Origin: an uncultured Oscillospiraceae bacterium
GTDB lineage: Bacteria; Bacillota; Clostridia; Oscillospirales; Oscillospiraceae
Direction of reading: 5' to 3'
Length of the DNA: 64,000 nt
Assembly: GCA_934597165.1 (NCBI GenBank)
Contig: CAKTQP010000005.1
Coordinates: 15,236 to 79,235 of the forward strand
How positions within the stretch are numbered: the first letter of the stretch is position 1; every line of letters starts with the position of its first letter. Position numbers and translations under genes: made by a program. Positions 32,071-41,865 of the stretch are shown here, piece after piece. The notes beneath the pieces are model-generated. The model was given only the letters and a program-made list of their open reading frames with translations, searched no databases and was not told the origin of the DNA.

Positions 32071-35000
32071 CTAATGCGTACCTTCTGCCAGCACCACACG
32101 GATGTGATGCTTCCCCTCCAGCTGCCGGCAGTCGATGGTGTCGTTGGCCGGGACGTCATCCAGGAATATCCCCGTCCACACGCCACGCACCAGCTCGATG
32201 TCCAACTCTACGTTTAGCACCCGCCAGATCACGCGGCACTGGTTCCAGCTGGGCGGCAAATGGGGATGGATGGTCAGGATGCCCTCCTGCAGGGACAACC
32301 CCAACAGTTCCTCCTGCACCACCCGATAGTACCAGCCTGCCGCGCCGGTGTACCAGCTCCAGCCCCCTCGGCCCTCCTGCTGATAGGCCGTGCAGACGTC
32401 CCCGGCCAGCACGTAAGGCTCTGCCAGGTAGCGGGTGGGGTCGTGGCGTTCGGGGAGCAGGTCCAGGAGCAGTTGATGGCCTTCCGCGTCCTGTCCCGTC
32501 CGGTAGCAGGCAGCGGCCAGCCAGATGGCGCCGTGGGTGTACTGCCCACCGTTCTCCCGGACGCCTGGGGGGTAGTTGCGGATATAACCTGGGTCGGTGA
32601 GGCCGTGGAAGGGCGGGGTGAGCAGGGCTGCGGTCTGGGCTTGTCTGTCCCAGAGCTGTTCCAGGGCAGAGGCCACCGCCTGCCGGGCACGGTCGGGGTC
32701 GCTGTCCGGGGCGAAGGCGGCGAAGCTCTGTGCCACGGAGTCCAGGGCACACTCGGCATTGCCATCGCTGCCGAAGGGCTTCCCCTCATCGTCATAGCCC
32801 CGCAGGTACCACTTGCCGTCCCAAGCGCCCTGCGCCTGCTGGACGAAGTGTTTGGATAGCCGCTGATACCGCTCCGCCGCTTCCCGGTCACCGCAGCGCT
32901 GTGCCACCGCGCTCCAACGCTCCAGCACCAGCCCGAAGAACCAGGTCAGCCACACGCTCTCCCCCCAGCCCTTTGCGCCGATGTGGTTCATGCCGTCGTT
33001 CCAGTCGCCGGTGCCCATCCGACACAGGCCGTGCTCCCCTACCCCACGGGCTAGGACGCACTCGATGGCACGGGTGCAGTGCTGGTAGACGGTCTCCGAC
33101 CGCTCCGAACGCGCTGGCCGTTCGTAGCGTTCCAGCTCTTCTTTCGCCAGGACAGGCGAACGCAGGTAGGACACCGGTTCCTCCAACAACCCATCCAGCC
33201 CCCAGACCTCCGTCCAGCGGCTCACCGTATAGGGCAGCCACAGCAGGTCGTCGGTGATGCGGGTGCGCACCCCGCGTTCCGGTTGTCCCGTCCCCTCCGG
33301 GTGCCACCAGTGCTGTACGTCCCCTTCCTCAAACTGATGGGCGCAGCAGCGCAGGATCTGCTCCCGTGCCAGCGCCGGCGAGGTGGGGATGAGGGCCCCC
33401 ACGTCCTGGAGCTGATCCCGGAAGCCGTAGCCACCGCCGCACTGGTACAGCCCCGCCCGGGCGAAGAGGCGACAGGCGATGGTCTGGTACAGGGCCCAGC
33501 GGTTGATATAGTGGTTCAGCGCCGGTTCCGGGGTCTGGAGCTCCATGGGGGACGTCTGGGTGTGCCACCACTGTTTGGCCTCGTTCAGCGCCCGTTCCGC
33601 CGCGTCCGGCTGCAACAGGTGTTCCAGCTTCTCCCGCTCCGCCTCCGTCTGGTACACGCCAGCCACCAGCACCAAAGTTTCCGGCAGGTCGCACTCCAGC
33701 TGATAGGGGTTGTCGCCGGAGACCTTACAGGGTTGGGAGAGAGCGAAGAGGGCGGTCTGATTGGGGTAGCTGGTGTTGACTGGGTTGCGCAGGTGCATGC
33801 CGTTGGGGCCCGCCTGGCACTGGACGAACCGGTTGTGCTCCTGTCGGTCGGACAGGCGGGCGGTGACCTGCCAGCGCAGCTTCAGATTTTTGCCCCCGGA
33901 CACCTTCAACAGGAACACCCGTGCCGGGATGTCCACCGGCACGAAGGCGGTCAAGATGGTGTGGACGGAGCTGAGCTGTTTTTCCCAGACGGCGTATCCA
34001 CCGCCGTAGGTGATGTTCGTCTCCAAGCCGTCTCGGGCGGCAAAGAGGCTATTTTCCTCCTGTTTCCGCACCAAAAGCAGCCGTTCCGCCCCCTGGTCGG
34101 CCAGCGGGTCGTTCTGCCACGGGGTGATGCGGTTCTCGTGGGCGTTGCCGTACCACAGGTGGCCGGTGCCCGCCTCGTCCGCCAGCCAGCCAAATTGTGC
34201 ATTGGCCAGCACGTGACTCCACCGCAAGGGCAGCAGGCCGCCGTGCATTTCCAGGTGGAACCCGTCCTCTGACCAATGCCACTCCGGCGCTTCCTTGCTC
34301 TGTGGGATGGTCTGCCCGACGCAGCCCGTTCCCTCCTGCGGCTTCGGCCAGCTCCACTGCTCCGTGCCGTCCAAGACCAGGTCGGCGTAGGCCAAGATGT
34401 CCGCCACGTTGGGTCGCTCCCGGTCGATGAGATGCAGGCCGCCCCGGGCGTCCTCGGCTGTCGGAATGTTCCGCTTTTCCAGCAGCTCCCGCAATGCCTG
34501 AGCGGTGTCCGGCGTGGTCACGCACACCAGGTCATAGCGGAACCCCAACCGGGTCAGCACCTGGTGCTGTGCCGCCAGCCAGACGCCCCACTCCAACTGG
34601 TTTTTATCCAGCTGCGCCGCCAAGATGGGGTCGTCGCCGGAGATGCCAAAGGGCCACAGGGATTCCTGCCCCTTGGCGTGGGCGCAGTCCGGTCGGTGGT
34701 CGGGCAGGAGCAGGCGGGATAAGGTGTGGGACAGGCTCATCTGCCGCTGTGTCTGCTGGGACGCCTGGCGGAGCAGGTCGCCGGTGAAGTCGGACGCGCC
34801 GCTGACGCCGCTGGTGAGGACGTTGGCGGTAGCCTGCTTGCTCTTCTGCACCGGCTCATAGGTCATGGCCAGCTGGAAACGCAAGGTGGTCTGCTCCACC
34901 GGCACGTGAAGGCACAGGCAGGGCTGAAGGACGATGCCCGCTCTGGGGCCGCCGTAGCGGGTCTCGTTGAGGGCGTGGATGCGGTTGGTCGTCCACTGGG

Positions 35001-38000
35001 TGCGTTTGGCGTTCCAGCGCACCGCGAGCACCCGATCTTCCGTGTCGCCGTTGAGCTTGCGCAAAAGCACGCTGTTCTCCTGACCGGCGGTGACGATGGA
35101 CAGGTTGGAGAAGGCCGGGTGAGCCAGGTAGCTGCGCTGGTCGGTGAGGACGGGCTGGAAATAGAGGATGAGTTCGGTGTCCTCCCCCGGTTCCTCTAGC
35201 TGCACCTGGAACTGACGCAGCTCCCCATCGTGGGCACCGCTGACGCAGACTGTCTCCTTTACGTTAAAGAACGCCCCCTGGACGGTGAAGCTGGCCCGGT
35301 CGTCCTGGAAACGCCACTGAATCCCGTCACTGTCCCCGGCGGGGAAAATAGGGTACAAGGTATCCTTTCGCCGCAGCAGCACCGCCACCCCGTCCAGCTC
35401 GTGGGTCAAGCGGGTGCTCCCCCACTGAGACCAGCCTCCGCCGCCGCTGGTGACCAGGACGGAATAGCGCCCGTTGGAGAGCAGGTGGCAGGCTGGCCGA
35501 GCGGCGCAGGTGCCGGTGCCGGTTTCTTCCCATTGCTTGTTTGTCATCATCCTCCGCCTTTCCTGTTTGTTCCATGTCCGTTCCAATACCGGTGCCGCCA
35601 CCGGGATCTTTTCCTCCAACAGCTCCCGATACGCGCCCATGGCCGGTTCCGACATAAAATCTCGGATGAGCTTTTGGTCGGTGAGGGCGTTGCAGATGGC
35701 GATGAGGCTCATCCCCAAGTGATGAGCCATCCAGCTCTGCACCGGCGTCCCCTGTCTGGGGGTCGGGCAGCGCTCTGGGGTGAAATCCACCGCTTCGAAC
35801 AGACCGTAGCGTCCGGCAGCACCCAGATTGCGCAGCTGTTTCAGGTCGCGCACCACCGCTCGGGGCACCAGGGACAGAGTGAGCCAGGCGGCGTAGGGGG
35901 CGATGACCCGGTCGGTCTGCACTTCCCGCTTCATGGCCAACGCCGGGATGCCGTGTGCTTTGTACCGGTAGTGATCGCCCCCATCCAGAACAGCGTAAGC
36001 GGACTCGGACACTCCCCACGGGATGCCCCGTGCCGCACCCCAATCCATCTGGGCGCAGACGGCGAAACAGAGTGTCTCGTAGAGCAGCGACCCCACCGGG
36101 GCGGGCAGGAGGAGCTGGGGCATGAAGTATTCAAACATGGTGCCCGTCCAGGACACCATCCCGCAGTACTGCCGCCGCCCCACTAGGCTCCGGTTCAGGC
36201 TCGCCCAGTGCTCCACCGGCACGTCCCCCCTGGCCACCGCCACGTAGCTGGCCAAACGGGCTTCGCTGGCCATCAGGTCGTAGCGTCCTGGCGTAAATTC
36301 TTGATTTTCGCAGTCGTAGCCGATATAGAACAGCTTCCGTTGGTCATCGTACAGGGGACGAAACTCCATGGCGTCGGCCAGCGCTTGGGCTTGTTCCGCC
36401 AACTCTGGATAACCCTTCTCCCGCAGCCCCTGGGACAGGGCGATGAGGCAGGCGCACAGGTTGCCGCTGTCCACGGTGGAGACGAAGATGGGGGCTAAGG
36501 GCTGGGCGGTCTTGATGTGATACCAATTATAAAGATGCCCCCGCCACTTGGGCAATTTTTCGATACTGTCCAGCATATGCCCCAGCAGCGGCGTCACCTG
36601 TTCTTCCTCTGCCAATCCCAACTCCCAGGCCGCCAGGCAGCTGAGCAGTGCCATGCCGATGTTGGTTGGCGAGGTTCGGTCAGCCACTTCGTAGGTGGGG
36701 AACTGCTGGATGTTGTCCGGCGGGAGGTAGTGGTGCTCCGCTGTCAGCTGTTCCGCAAAGTAGCGCCAGATGTGCTCCGCCTCGTGGAGCAAAAATCCTT
36801 GGTCACGCGCCCGGACGGTGGGACGCTGGGGCACAGGACGGTCTAACCAGGCGATGAGCAGGGGCGAGAACAGCCACAGCAGCCCCAAAAAGCTCCCCAG
36901 CCGGATGGTCTGCCAGCCGATGGTGATGACGCCAGCCACCGCACCGGGCAGGATGAGCCGCCAGGGCACCGTTTGGACACTCCGCTCACTCTGTGCCGCC
37001 GTCACCCACTCCAGCAGCTTTTCCTTGCTCACCAGCATCCGCCACAGCGCCGTGCAAGCCGCCGACAGGCACACCCACGCCTGTACCGGCAGCAGCAAGA
37101 ACTCCACCGCCGTCCGCACCACCGTCCCGGCGAACCCCGCCACCAGCACCGAGTGGAACCGCCGGCGGATGATGCCGCGCCCGCACAGGGCTTCCACGCC
37201 GCCTAAGAGCACCGAGGACAGGATGGCCACCAGGGCGACGATGCCGCCTGCCAGGCACATGGCACTGGAACAGCAGACCCCCACTAGCAATGCCGCCGTG
37301 AGGAACACCGGCACCAGAGAGCGCCGGAGGTTATCGAATAATTTCCAACGGTCCAGCATGGGCAGCGGGTTGGCTTCCGTCTCCCCGGTGGCAGTCTTGA
37401 CCGTGTGGAACAGCCACGGCGACGCCTGCCAATCCCCCCGCACCCACCGGTGGAGCCGTTTGTAATAGCTGCTGCACCGGGTGGGGAAGCCGTCGGTCAG
37501 CTCTACGTCGCTGAGGAACCCGGCGTGGAGGTAGGCGCCCTCCAACAGGTCGTGGGAGAGCACCCGATTGTCCGGGAACCGCTTTTCCAGGCAGGTATGG
37601 AAGGCTTCCACGTCCAAGATCCCCTTGCCCGTAAAGCTGCCCCGGTCGAACAGGTCGTGATAGACCGCGCTGGACAGACAGCCGTAAGGGTCAGTGCCTC
37701 CCTGCCCTGCCAGCACCCGGGCGAAACGGGTCTTGCCGCTCTCCATCAGGTTCACCGCTGTCCGGGGCTGCAAAATGCCGTACCCCTGGGTGACGACCTT
37801 CCGCTTTGGGTCGATCTTGGGGCGGTTCATGGGGTGGAGCATGGTGCCGATCATACGTTTGGCGGCGTTGATATTTAAGGTGGTGTCGCTGTCCAGAGTC
37901 AGGATGAACTTGGTGCCCCGCAGGGCGTCCCGGTCGCCTGCCAGCAGCTGCAATCCGCTGGGGACGGAACGCAAGAACCGTGCCAGCTCCAGCAGTGCCC

Positions 38001-39312
38001 CCCGTTTCCGCTCCCAGCCCATGTAGCGGCCGTCGGAAGCCAAGTAGGTGGGCGAGCGGAAAAAGAGGAAGAAGCCGCCGTCGTATCGTTCGTTCAACGC
38101 TTTGATGGCCGCCTGGGCGTTGGCCACCCACTGCCGCTGTTCCGCTCCCACGGGCTTGCCGCTGTCCGGCAGGTCGGCCAGCAGGCCGAAGCGGAGGTTT
38201 TCCCCCGCCTGTCGGTTGGCGAGGCGGTAGCGCTCCAGCTTTTGTGCCAGCTCCTGGCCGGACTCGGCACCGGTGAGCAGGGACGCGATGACGCAGAGCG
38301 TCTTGCCCTCCTCCGGCACGCCCTCTTTTAGCTCCATGCGGAAGAGGTAGCGCGGGGGCACCACCTTGGTCACCACAAAGTCGATGGCGTTTTTCAAAAT
38401 CTCCGTCAGCGGCAAAAAGAGCAGCACCCCACCCCACCAGCTGTCCAGCCAAAAGCTGATCCACAGGGAGACCAGCAGCGCCGGGAACAGGATGGACGCC
38501 ACGTACCAGCCACCCCCTGCCGGGCGCGTCTGACGGAAGAGCACCGACCCCAAATCTTTCTGCTCCGCCTGAGCGGTGTCGATGGCCTGTTGGGCGGTGT
38601 CCTCCCGGGTCTGGCTGCGCTTTTTCGCCAGGACGTAGACCCGCTGCCGGTAGCGAAAGCGAGAGGCGCTGTCCATGCGCGGATAGATGGCGTCCTGCCG
38701 GAGCACCTGGTCGGTGGCGCACTGGCGCTCCAGCTCCTCCCCCAAATCCAGGCTCTCCAGCTGATGGAGCCTTCCGATGGCGTCGATGAGCGCCTCGCTG
38801 GCCTCCTGGGACACGCTCCCCTGTTCCAGCCCTTCCGCCAGAGCACGACTCCCCTCTGCAACCTGCTTCAGCAGCGCCAGTTGGAGGGCGGGGAGCAATA
38901 GGTTCAGTTCTTCTTCCCGCAGAATGCAGACCGCTTGGAGCCCCGTGAGATAGGCCAGCACCGTCGACGCTTCCAGGGCATCCACATCCCGCAACACACC
39001 TTCCGCCAACCGCTGCACCCGCAAGCACTGCTTGGGCGCGCACAGCGCCGGAAGTGACTTTTGGGTGCGAAAAGCCAGCGTGACCCCCTGCTGTACCTGA
39101 CGCAGCAGATAGAGGTTGTCCAGCAGCCAGTCCGCCCCCTTGGGACAGGCCACGCCGGTCTGTAACCGTTCCTCCACCCGCCGAGCCATGGTCTCCAGCA
39201 CATCCAGCGCGACCTTGCCCTGGGTCACCGCCTCCCGGCCAGGCCGCTCCCGATCCATCACCCAGCGCTCCGCTTCCTGTCTCCCTAACGCCTGATATTT
39301 GTCCTCTCTCAT
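32071..39312 (-). CDS. Cyclic beta-1,2-glucan synthase-like giant enzyme (NdvB/Cgs type)
   Basis: A 2413-residue protein. N-terminal helical region, two spans, then a GT84 glycosyltransferase with 'LDSDT' near residue 476 and 'RWVRGDW' near 625, further spans around residues 640-830, a glycoamylase-like domain with 'NWYHIKTAQPLAP' near 927, then sandwich domains and a C-terminal GH94 phosphorylase-like domain with 'GDWNDGMNHIG' near 2102. Cyclic glucan synthases build, resize and close beta-1,2-glucans from UDP-glucose. GGAGG lies 9 bases before the ATG. It stands alone; the product cannot be proved from sequence. Confidence 0.9.
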   Translation of the reverse strand: MREDKYQALGRQEAERWVMDRERPGREAVTQGKVALDVLETMARRVEERLQTGVACPKGADWLLDNLYLLRQVQQGVTLAFRTQKSLPALCAPKQCLRVQRLAEGVLRDVDALEASTVLAYLTGLQAVCILREEELNLLLPALQLALLKQVAEGSRALAEGLEQGSVSQEASEALIDAIGRLHQLESLDLGEELERQCATDQVLRQDAIYPRMDSASRFRYRQRVYVLAKKRSQTREDTAQQAIDTAQAEQKDLGSVLFRQTRPAGGGWYVASILFPALLVSLWISFWLDSWWGGVLLFLPLTEILKNAIDFVVTKVVPPRYLFRMELKEGVPEEGKTLCVIASLLTGAESGQELAQKLERYRLANRQAGENLRFGLLADLPDSGKPVGAEQRQWVANAQAAIKALNERYDGGFFLFFRSPTYLASDGRYMGWERKRGALLELARFLRSVPSGLQLLAGDRDALRGTKFILTLDSDTTLNINAAKRMIGTMLHPMNRPKIDPKRKVVTQGYGILQPRTAVNLMESGKTRFARVLAGQGGTDPYGCLSSAVYHDLFDRGSFTGKGILDVEAFHTCLEKRFPDNRVLSHDLLEGAYLHAGFLSDVELTDGFPTRCSSYYKRLHRWVRGDWQASPWLFHTVKTATGETEANPLPMLDRWKLFDNLRRSLVPVFLTAALLVGVCCSSAMCLAGGIVALVAILSSVLLGGVEALCGRGIIRRRFHSVLVAGFAGTVVRTAVEFLLLPVQAWVCLSAACTALWRMLVSKEKLLEWVTAAQSERSVQTVPWRLILPGAVAGVITIGWQTIRLGSFLGLLWLFSPLLIAWLDRPVPQRPTVRARDQGFLLHEAEHIWRYFAEQLTAEHHYLPPDNIQQFPTYEVADRTSPTNIGMALLSCLAAWELGLAEEEQVTPLLGHMLDSIEKLPKWRGHLYNWYHIKTAQPLAPIFVSTVDSGNLCACLIALSQGLREKGYPELAEQAQALADAMEFRPLYDDQRKLFYIGYDCENQEFTPGRYDLMASEARLASYVAVARGDVPVEHWASLNRSLVGRRQYCGMVSWTGTMFEYFMPQLLLPAPVGSLLYETLCFAVCAQMDWGAARGIPWGVSESAYAVLDGGDHYRYKAHGIPALAMKREVQTDRVIAPYAAWLTLSLVPRAVVRDLKQLRNLGAAGRYGLFEAVDFTPERCPTPRQGTPVQSWMAHHLGMSLIAICNALTDQKLIRDFMSEPAMGAYRELLEEKIPVAAPVLERTWNKQERRRMMTNKQWEETGTGTCAARPACHLLSNGRYSVLVTSGGGGWSQWGSTRLTHELDGVAVLLRRKDTLYPIFPAGDSDGIQWRFQDDRASFTVQGAFFNVKETVCVSGAHDGELRQFQVQLEEPGEDTELILYFQPVLTDQRSYLAHPAFSNLSIVTAGQENSVLLRKLNGDTEDRVLAVRWNAKRTQWTTNRIHALNETRYGGPRAGIVLQPCLCLHVPVEQTTLRFQLAMTYEPVQKSKQATANVLTSGVSGASDFTGDLLRQASQQTQRQMSLSHTLSRLLLPDHRPDCAHAKGQESLWPFGISGDDPILAAQLDKNQLEWGVWLAAQHQVLTRLGFRYDLVCVTTPDTAQALRELLEKRNIPTAEDARGGLHLIDRERPNVADILAYADLVLDGTEQWSWPKPQEGTGCVGQTIPQSKEAPEWHWSEDGFHLEMHGGLLPLRWSHVLANAQFGWLADEAGTGHLWYGNAHENRITPWQNDPLADQGAERLLLVRKQEENSLFAARDGLETNITYGGGYAVWEKQLSSVHTILTAFVPVDIPARVFLLKVSGGKNLKLRWQVTARLSDRQEHNRFVQCQAGPNGMHLRNPVNTSYPNQTALFALSQPCKVSGDNPYQLECDLPETLVLVAGVYQTEAEREKLEHLLQPDAAERALNEAKQWWHTQTSPMELQTPEPALNHYINRWALYQTIACRLFARAGLYQCGGGYGFRDQLQDVGALIPTSPALAREQILRCCAHQFEEGDVQHWWHPEGTGQPERGVRTRITDDLLWLPYTVSRWTEVWGLDGLLEEPVSYLRSPVLAKEELERYERPARSERSETVYQHCTRAIECVLARGVGEHGLCRMGTGDWNDGMNHIGAKGWGESVWLTWFFGLVLERWSAVAQRCGDREAAERYQRLSKHFVQQAQGAWDGKWYLRGYDDEGKPFGSDGNAECALDSVAQSFAAFAPDSDPDRARQAVASALEQLWDRQAQTAALLTPPFHGLTDPGYIRNYPPGVRENGGQYTHGAIWLAAACYRTGQDAEGHQLLLDLLPERHDPTRYLAEPYVLAGDVCTAYQQEGRGGWSWYTGAAGWYYRVVQEELLGLSLQEGILTIHPHLPPSWNQCRVIWRVLNVELDIELVRGVWTGIFLDDVPANDTIDCRQLEGKHHIRVVLAEGTH

Positions 39313-39430
39313 GCCACTGTTCCTCCGTCTCGGCCTATTCAGGCCGGAAAATATACCCTTTTCCCGCCTAGTTTTCCAGGTTGAGGGGTGGAATATACGT
39401 TCTGTTCCCGGAGGTCAAGCGCATGATGAA

Positions 39431-39568
39431 GGGAGAACCCCGCAGCGTTAAGAAAACCTGCCGGGGGCAGGTTTTTAGCGGATGCCCCGCCTGTCAACAG
39501 GCGGGGGGACGGTTCGGGTAGGAGTACAAGGAAGAGCAACTATGCTATCCTACCCTGGGGGTTCTCCC
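39431..39568. repeat. Structured intergenic element, copy D (core with closing stem)
   Basis: The 11-bp arms GGGAGAACCCC (39431-39441) and GGGGTTCTCCC (39558-39568) close the element. Inside: CGTTA, hairpin AAAACCTGCC-GGG-GGCAGGTTTT (39453-39475), TAGCG, hairpin CCCCGCCTGT-CA-ACAGGCGGGG (39485-39506), and a third pair GGGTAGGA/TCCTACCC. It shares the core grammar with A, B and C but not their side modules. It occupies most of the gap between the glucan synthase and ylxM. Confidence 0.85.
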
Positions 39569-39652
39569 TCCCTATCCGCACTATCTCCCATACTAAACAC
39601 CCACTTCCCAAAACCTTTCCCCAAAAACGCCCCCTTCTGTGCCATTTGTCCC

Positions 39653-39682
39653 TTGACAAACCATGTCAAATTGTAGTATAGT
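39653..39682 (+). promoter_or_regulatory. SigA promoter of the ylxM-ffh group
   Basis: TTGACA (39653-39658), 18 bases, TATAGT (39677-39682). Confidence 0.75.
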
Positions 39683-39738
39683 ATCCATTGTTGTAAAGCT
39701 CTCACCCTTTACAATCCGGATGGAAAGGAGACAAGCCC

Positions 39739-40104
39739 ATGGATCAAAAGGCTTTTCATATGACCCTGCTCTTTGATTTTTATGGCGACTTGCTCACAGA
39801 CCGGCAGAAGGAATTCTATGACCTCTACCACAACGAGGATCTCTCCCTAGCCGAGATCGCCGAGAACGCCGGCATCACCCGCCAAGGTGTGCGGGATGTG
39901 CTGGTGCGGGCGGAGAACACGCTGGAGGAGCTGGAGGAGAAGACAGGCATCGTCCGCCGGTTTTTGGTGGTGCGTTCCGGTCTGAACACCATTGAAGAGG
40001 CCGCCAAGCGCATCGAGACCCTCAATCAGGGGGCGCTCAACAGCAGCGAGCTGGCCGGGCTGGTCAAGACCATTCAGGAGACTGTAGACACATTAAAGGA
40101 GTAA
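39739..40104 (+). CDS. ylxM: YlxM-family sigma-like DNA-binding protein
   Basis: A 121-residue protein with a region-4-like HTH: 'LTDRQKEFYDLYHNEDLSLAEIAENAGITRQGVRDVLVRAENTL'. YlxM-type proteins are conserved next to ffh and are linked to the SRP system. Three bases separate it from ffh. Confidence 0.93.
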   Translation: MDQKAFHMTLLFDFYGDLLTDRQKEFYDLYHNEDLSLAEIAENAGITRQGVRDVLVRAENTLEELEEKTGIVRRFLVVRSGLNTIEEAAKRIETLNQGALNSSELAGLVKTIQETVDTLKE

Positions 40105-40107
40105 TCC

Positions 40108-41550
40108 ATGGCATTTGAAGGCTTAACGGAAAAACTGACATCGGTATTCAACAAGCTCCGCGGCAAGGGCCATCTGTCCGAGGCGGACGTCAAGGAGGCC
40201 ATGCGGGAGATCCGCTTGGCTCTGTTGGAGGCGGACGTCAGTTATAAGGTAGTCAAGGACTTCATCAAGACCGTCACCGATCGTGCCATCGGCGAGGACA
40301 TCTTAGCTTCGCTGACTCCGGCGCAGATGGTCATCAAGATCGTCAACGAGGAGATGACCGCTCTCATGGGCGGCGAGGCAGCGCAGCTGAACTACGCCGA
40401 CACCCCGCCTACGGTGGTCATGATGGTGGGTCTCCAGGGCGCTGGTAAGACCACCAATGCTGCCAAGCTGGCCAATTTCCTCCGGGGCAAGAAGAGCCGC
40501 AGACCGTTGCTGGTGGCCTGCGACGTGTACCGTCCTGCTGCCATCAAGCAGTTGGAAGTGGTGGGCGCACAGCTGGACATCCCGGTGTTCCAGAGGGGGC
40601 AGATCGACCCGGTGACCATCGCCAAGGAAGCGGTGGCACACGCCCAGAAGCATGGCAACGACCTGGTATTCCTGGACACTGCCGGCCGGCTCCATGTGGA
40701 TGAGGAGCTGATGGACGAGCTGCGCAACATCAAGGCAGCGGTCAACCCCAACGAAATTTTGCTGGTCGTGGACGCCATGATCGGTCAGGACGCAGTGAAC
40801 GCCGCCAGCGCCTTTGATGAAGCGCTGGACATCACCGGTGTGATGCTGACCAAGCTGGACGGCGACGCCCGTGGTGGTGCCGCTCTCTCCATCAAGGCCA
40901 TCACCGGCAAGCCCATCAAGTTCATCGGCGTGGGCGAAAAGCTGGACGCCATCGAGATCTTCCACCCCGACCGGATGGCCAGCCGTATCCTGGGCATGGG
41001 CGACGTGCTCTCCCTGATTGAAAAGGCACAGGCCACCATCGACGAGGAAAAGGCCAAGGAGCTGGAGCAGAAGATCCGCAAGAACCGGTTCACCCTCCAG
41101 GATTTCTACGATCAGATCCAGGCCACCAAGAAGATGGGGTCGATGGGTGATATTTTAGGCAAGCTCCCTGGGCTGAGCGGCAAGATTGACGAGTCTCAGC
41201 TGGATGACAATATGTTCGCCAAGACCGAGGCCATCATCCTCTCCATGACCAAAAAGGAGCGAGAGGACGCATCCATCATCAACGCCAGCCGCCGGCGCCG
41301 CATCGCCATGGGCAGCGGCACCACAGTGGCAGACGTGAACGCCCTCTTGAAGCAGTTCGGCATGATGCAGACGCTGACCAAGCAGATGTCCCGCGGCAAG
41401 ATGCCCCGCGGCCTGAAGGGTCTGCTGGGCGGCGGAGGCGGCTTCGACATGAACGCCCTGGGTGATATGGGGCGCGGCGGCTTCGGCATGGGCGCTCACA
41501 GCGCCGGGCGTCAGCGCAAGAGCAATAAGCGCAAGAAGAAAAAACGTTGA
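40108..41550 (+). CDS. ffh: Signal recognition particle protein
   Basis: A 480-residue SRP54/Ffh GTPase that brings membrane proteins to the translocon with SRP RNA. N domain at the start, then G1 'GLQGAGKTTNAAKLA', G3 'DTAGRLHVDEELM', G4 'TKLDGDARGG', and the Met-rich M domain ('KQMSRGKMPRGLKGLLGG') ending in a basic tail. Length normal. Confidence 0.97.
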   Translation: MAFEGLTEKLTSVFNKLRGKGHLSEADVKEAMREIRLALLEADVSYKVVKDFIKTVTDRAIGEDILASLTPAQMVIKIVNEEMTALMGGEAAQLNYADTPPTVVMMVGLQGAGKTTNAAKLANFLRGKKSRRPLLVACDVYRPAAIKQLEVVGAQLDIPVFQRGQIDPVTIAKEAVAHAQKHGNDLVFLDTAGRLHVDEELMDELRNIKAAVNPNEILLVVDAMIGQDAVNAASAFDEALDITGVMLTKLDGDARGGAALSIKAITGKPIKFIGVGEKLDAIEIFHPDRMASRILGMGDVLSLIEKAQATIDEEKAKELEQKIRKNRFTLQDFYDQIQATKKMGSMGDILGKLPGLSGKIDESQLDDNMFAKTEAIILSMTKKEREDASIINASRRRRIAMGSGTTVADVNALLKQFGMMQTLTKQMSRGKMPRGLKGLLGGGGGFDMNALGDMGRGGFGMGAHSAGRQRKSNKRKKKKR

Positions 41551-41604
41551 TTCGCGTTGGAAAACGCTGGTCATATATTGAACTTTTATTTGGAGGTGAC
41601 AGAA

Positions 41605-41844
41605 ATGGTAAAGATTAGACTGCGTCGCATGGGTGCTAAGAAGTCCCCCTTCTATCGCATCGTCGTGGCCGATTCCCGCTATCCCCGTGATGGCCGTTTC
41701 ATCGAACAGCTGGGTACCTACAATCCCCTGGTCGAACCGGCAGAAGTCAAGGTTGACGCGGAACGCGCTCAGGCTTGGATCAAGACTGGTGCTCAGCCTA
41801 CTGATACCGTAAAGCGTCTGCTGAAACAGGCCGGTGTCCTGTAA
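41605..41844 (+). CDS. rpsP: 30S ribosomal protein S16
   Basis: A 79-residue S16: 'MVKIRLRRMGAKKSPFYRIV' and 'DGRFIEQLGTYNPL' are diagnostic. Start at 41605 behind TTTGGAGGTG. Confidence 0.97.
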   Translation: MVKIRLRRMGAKKSPFYRIVVADSRYPRDGRFIEQLGTYNPLVEPAEVKVDAERAQAWIKTGAQPTDTVKRLLKQAGVL

Positions 41845-41865
41845 TCGCTGAGAGGAGACTCACAC

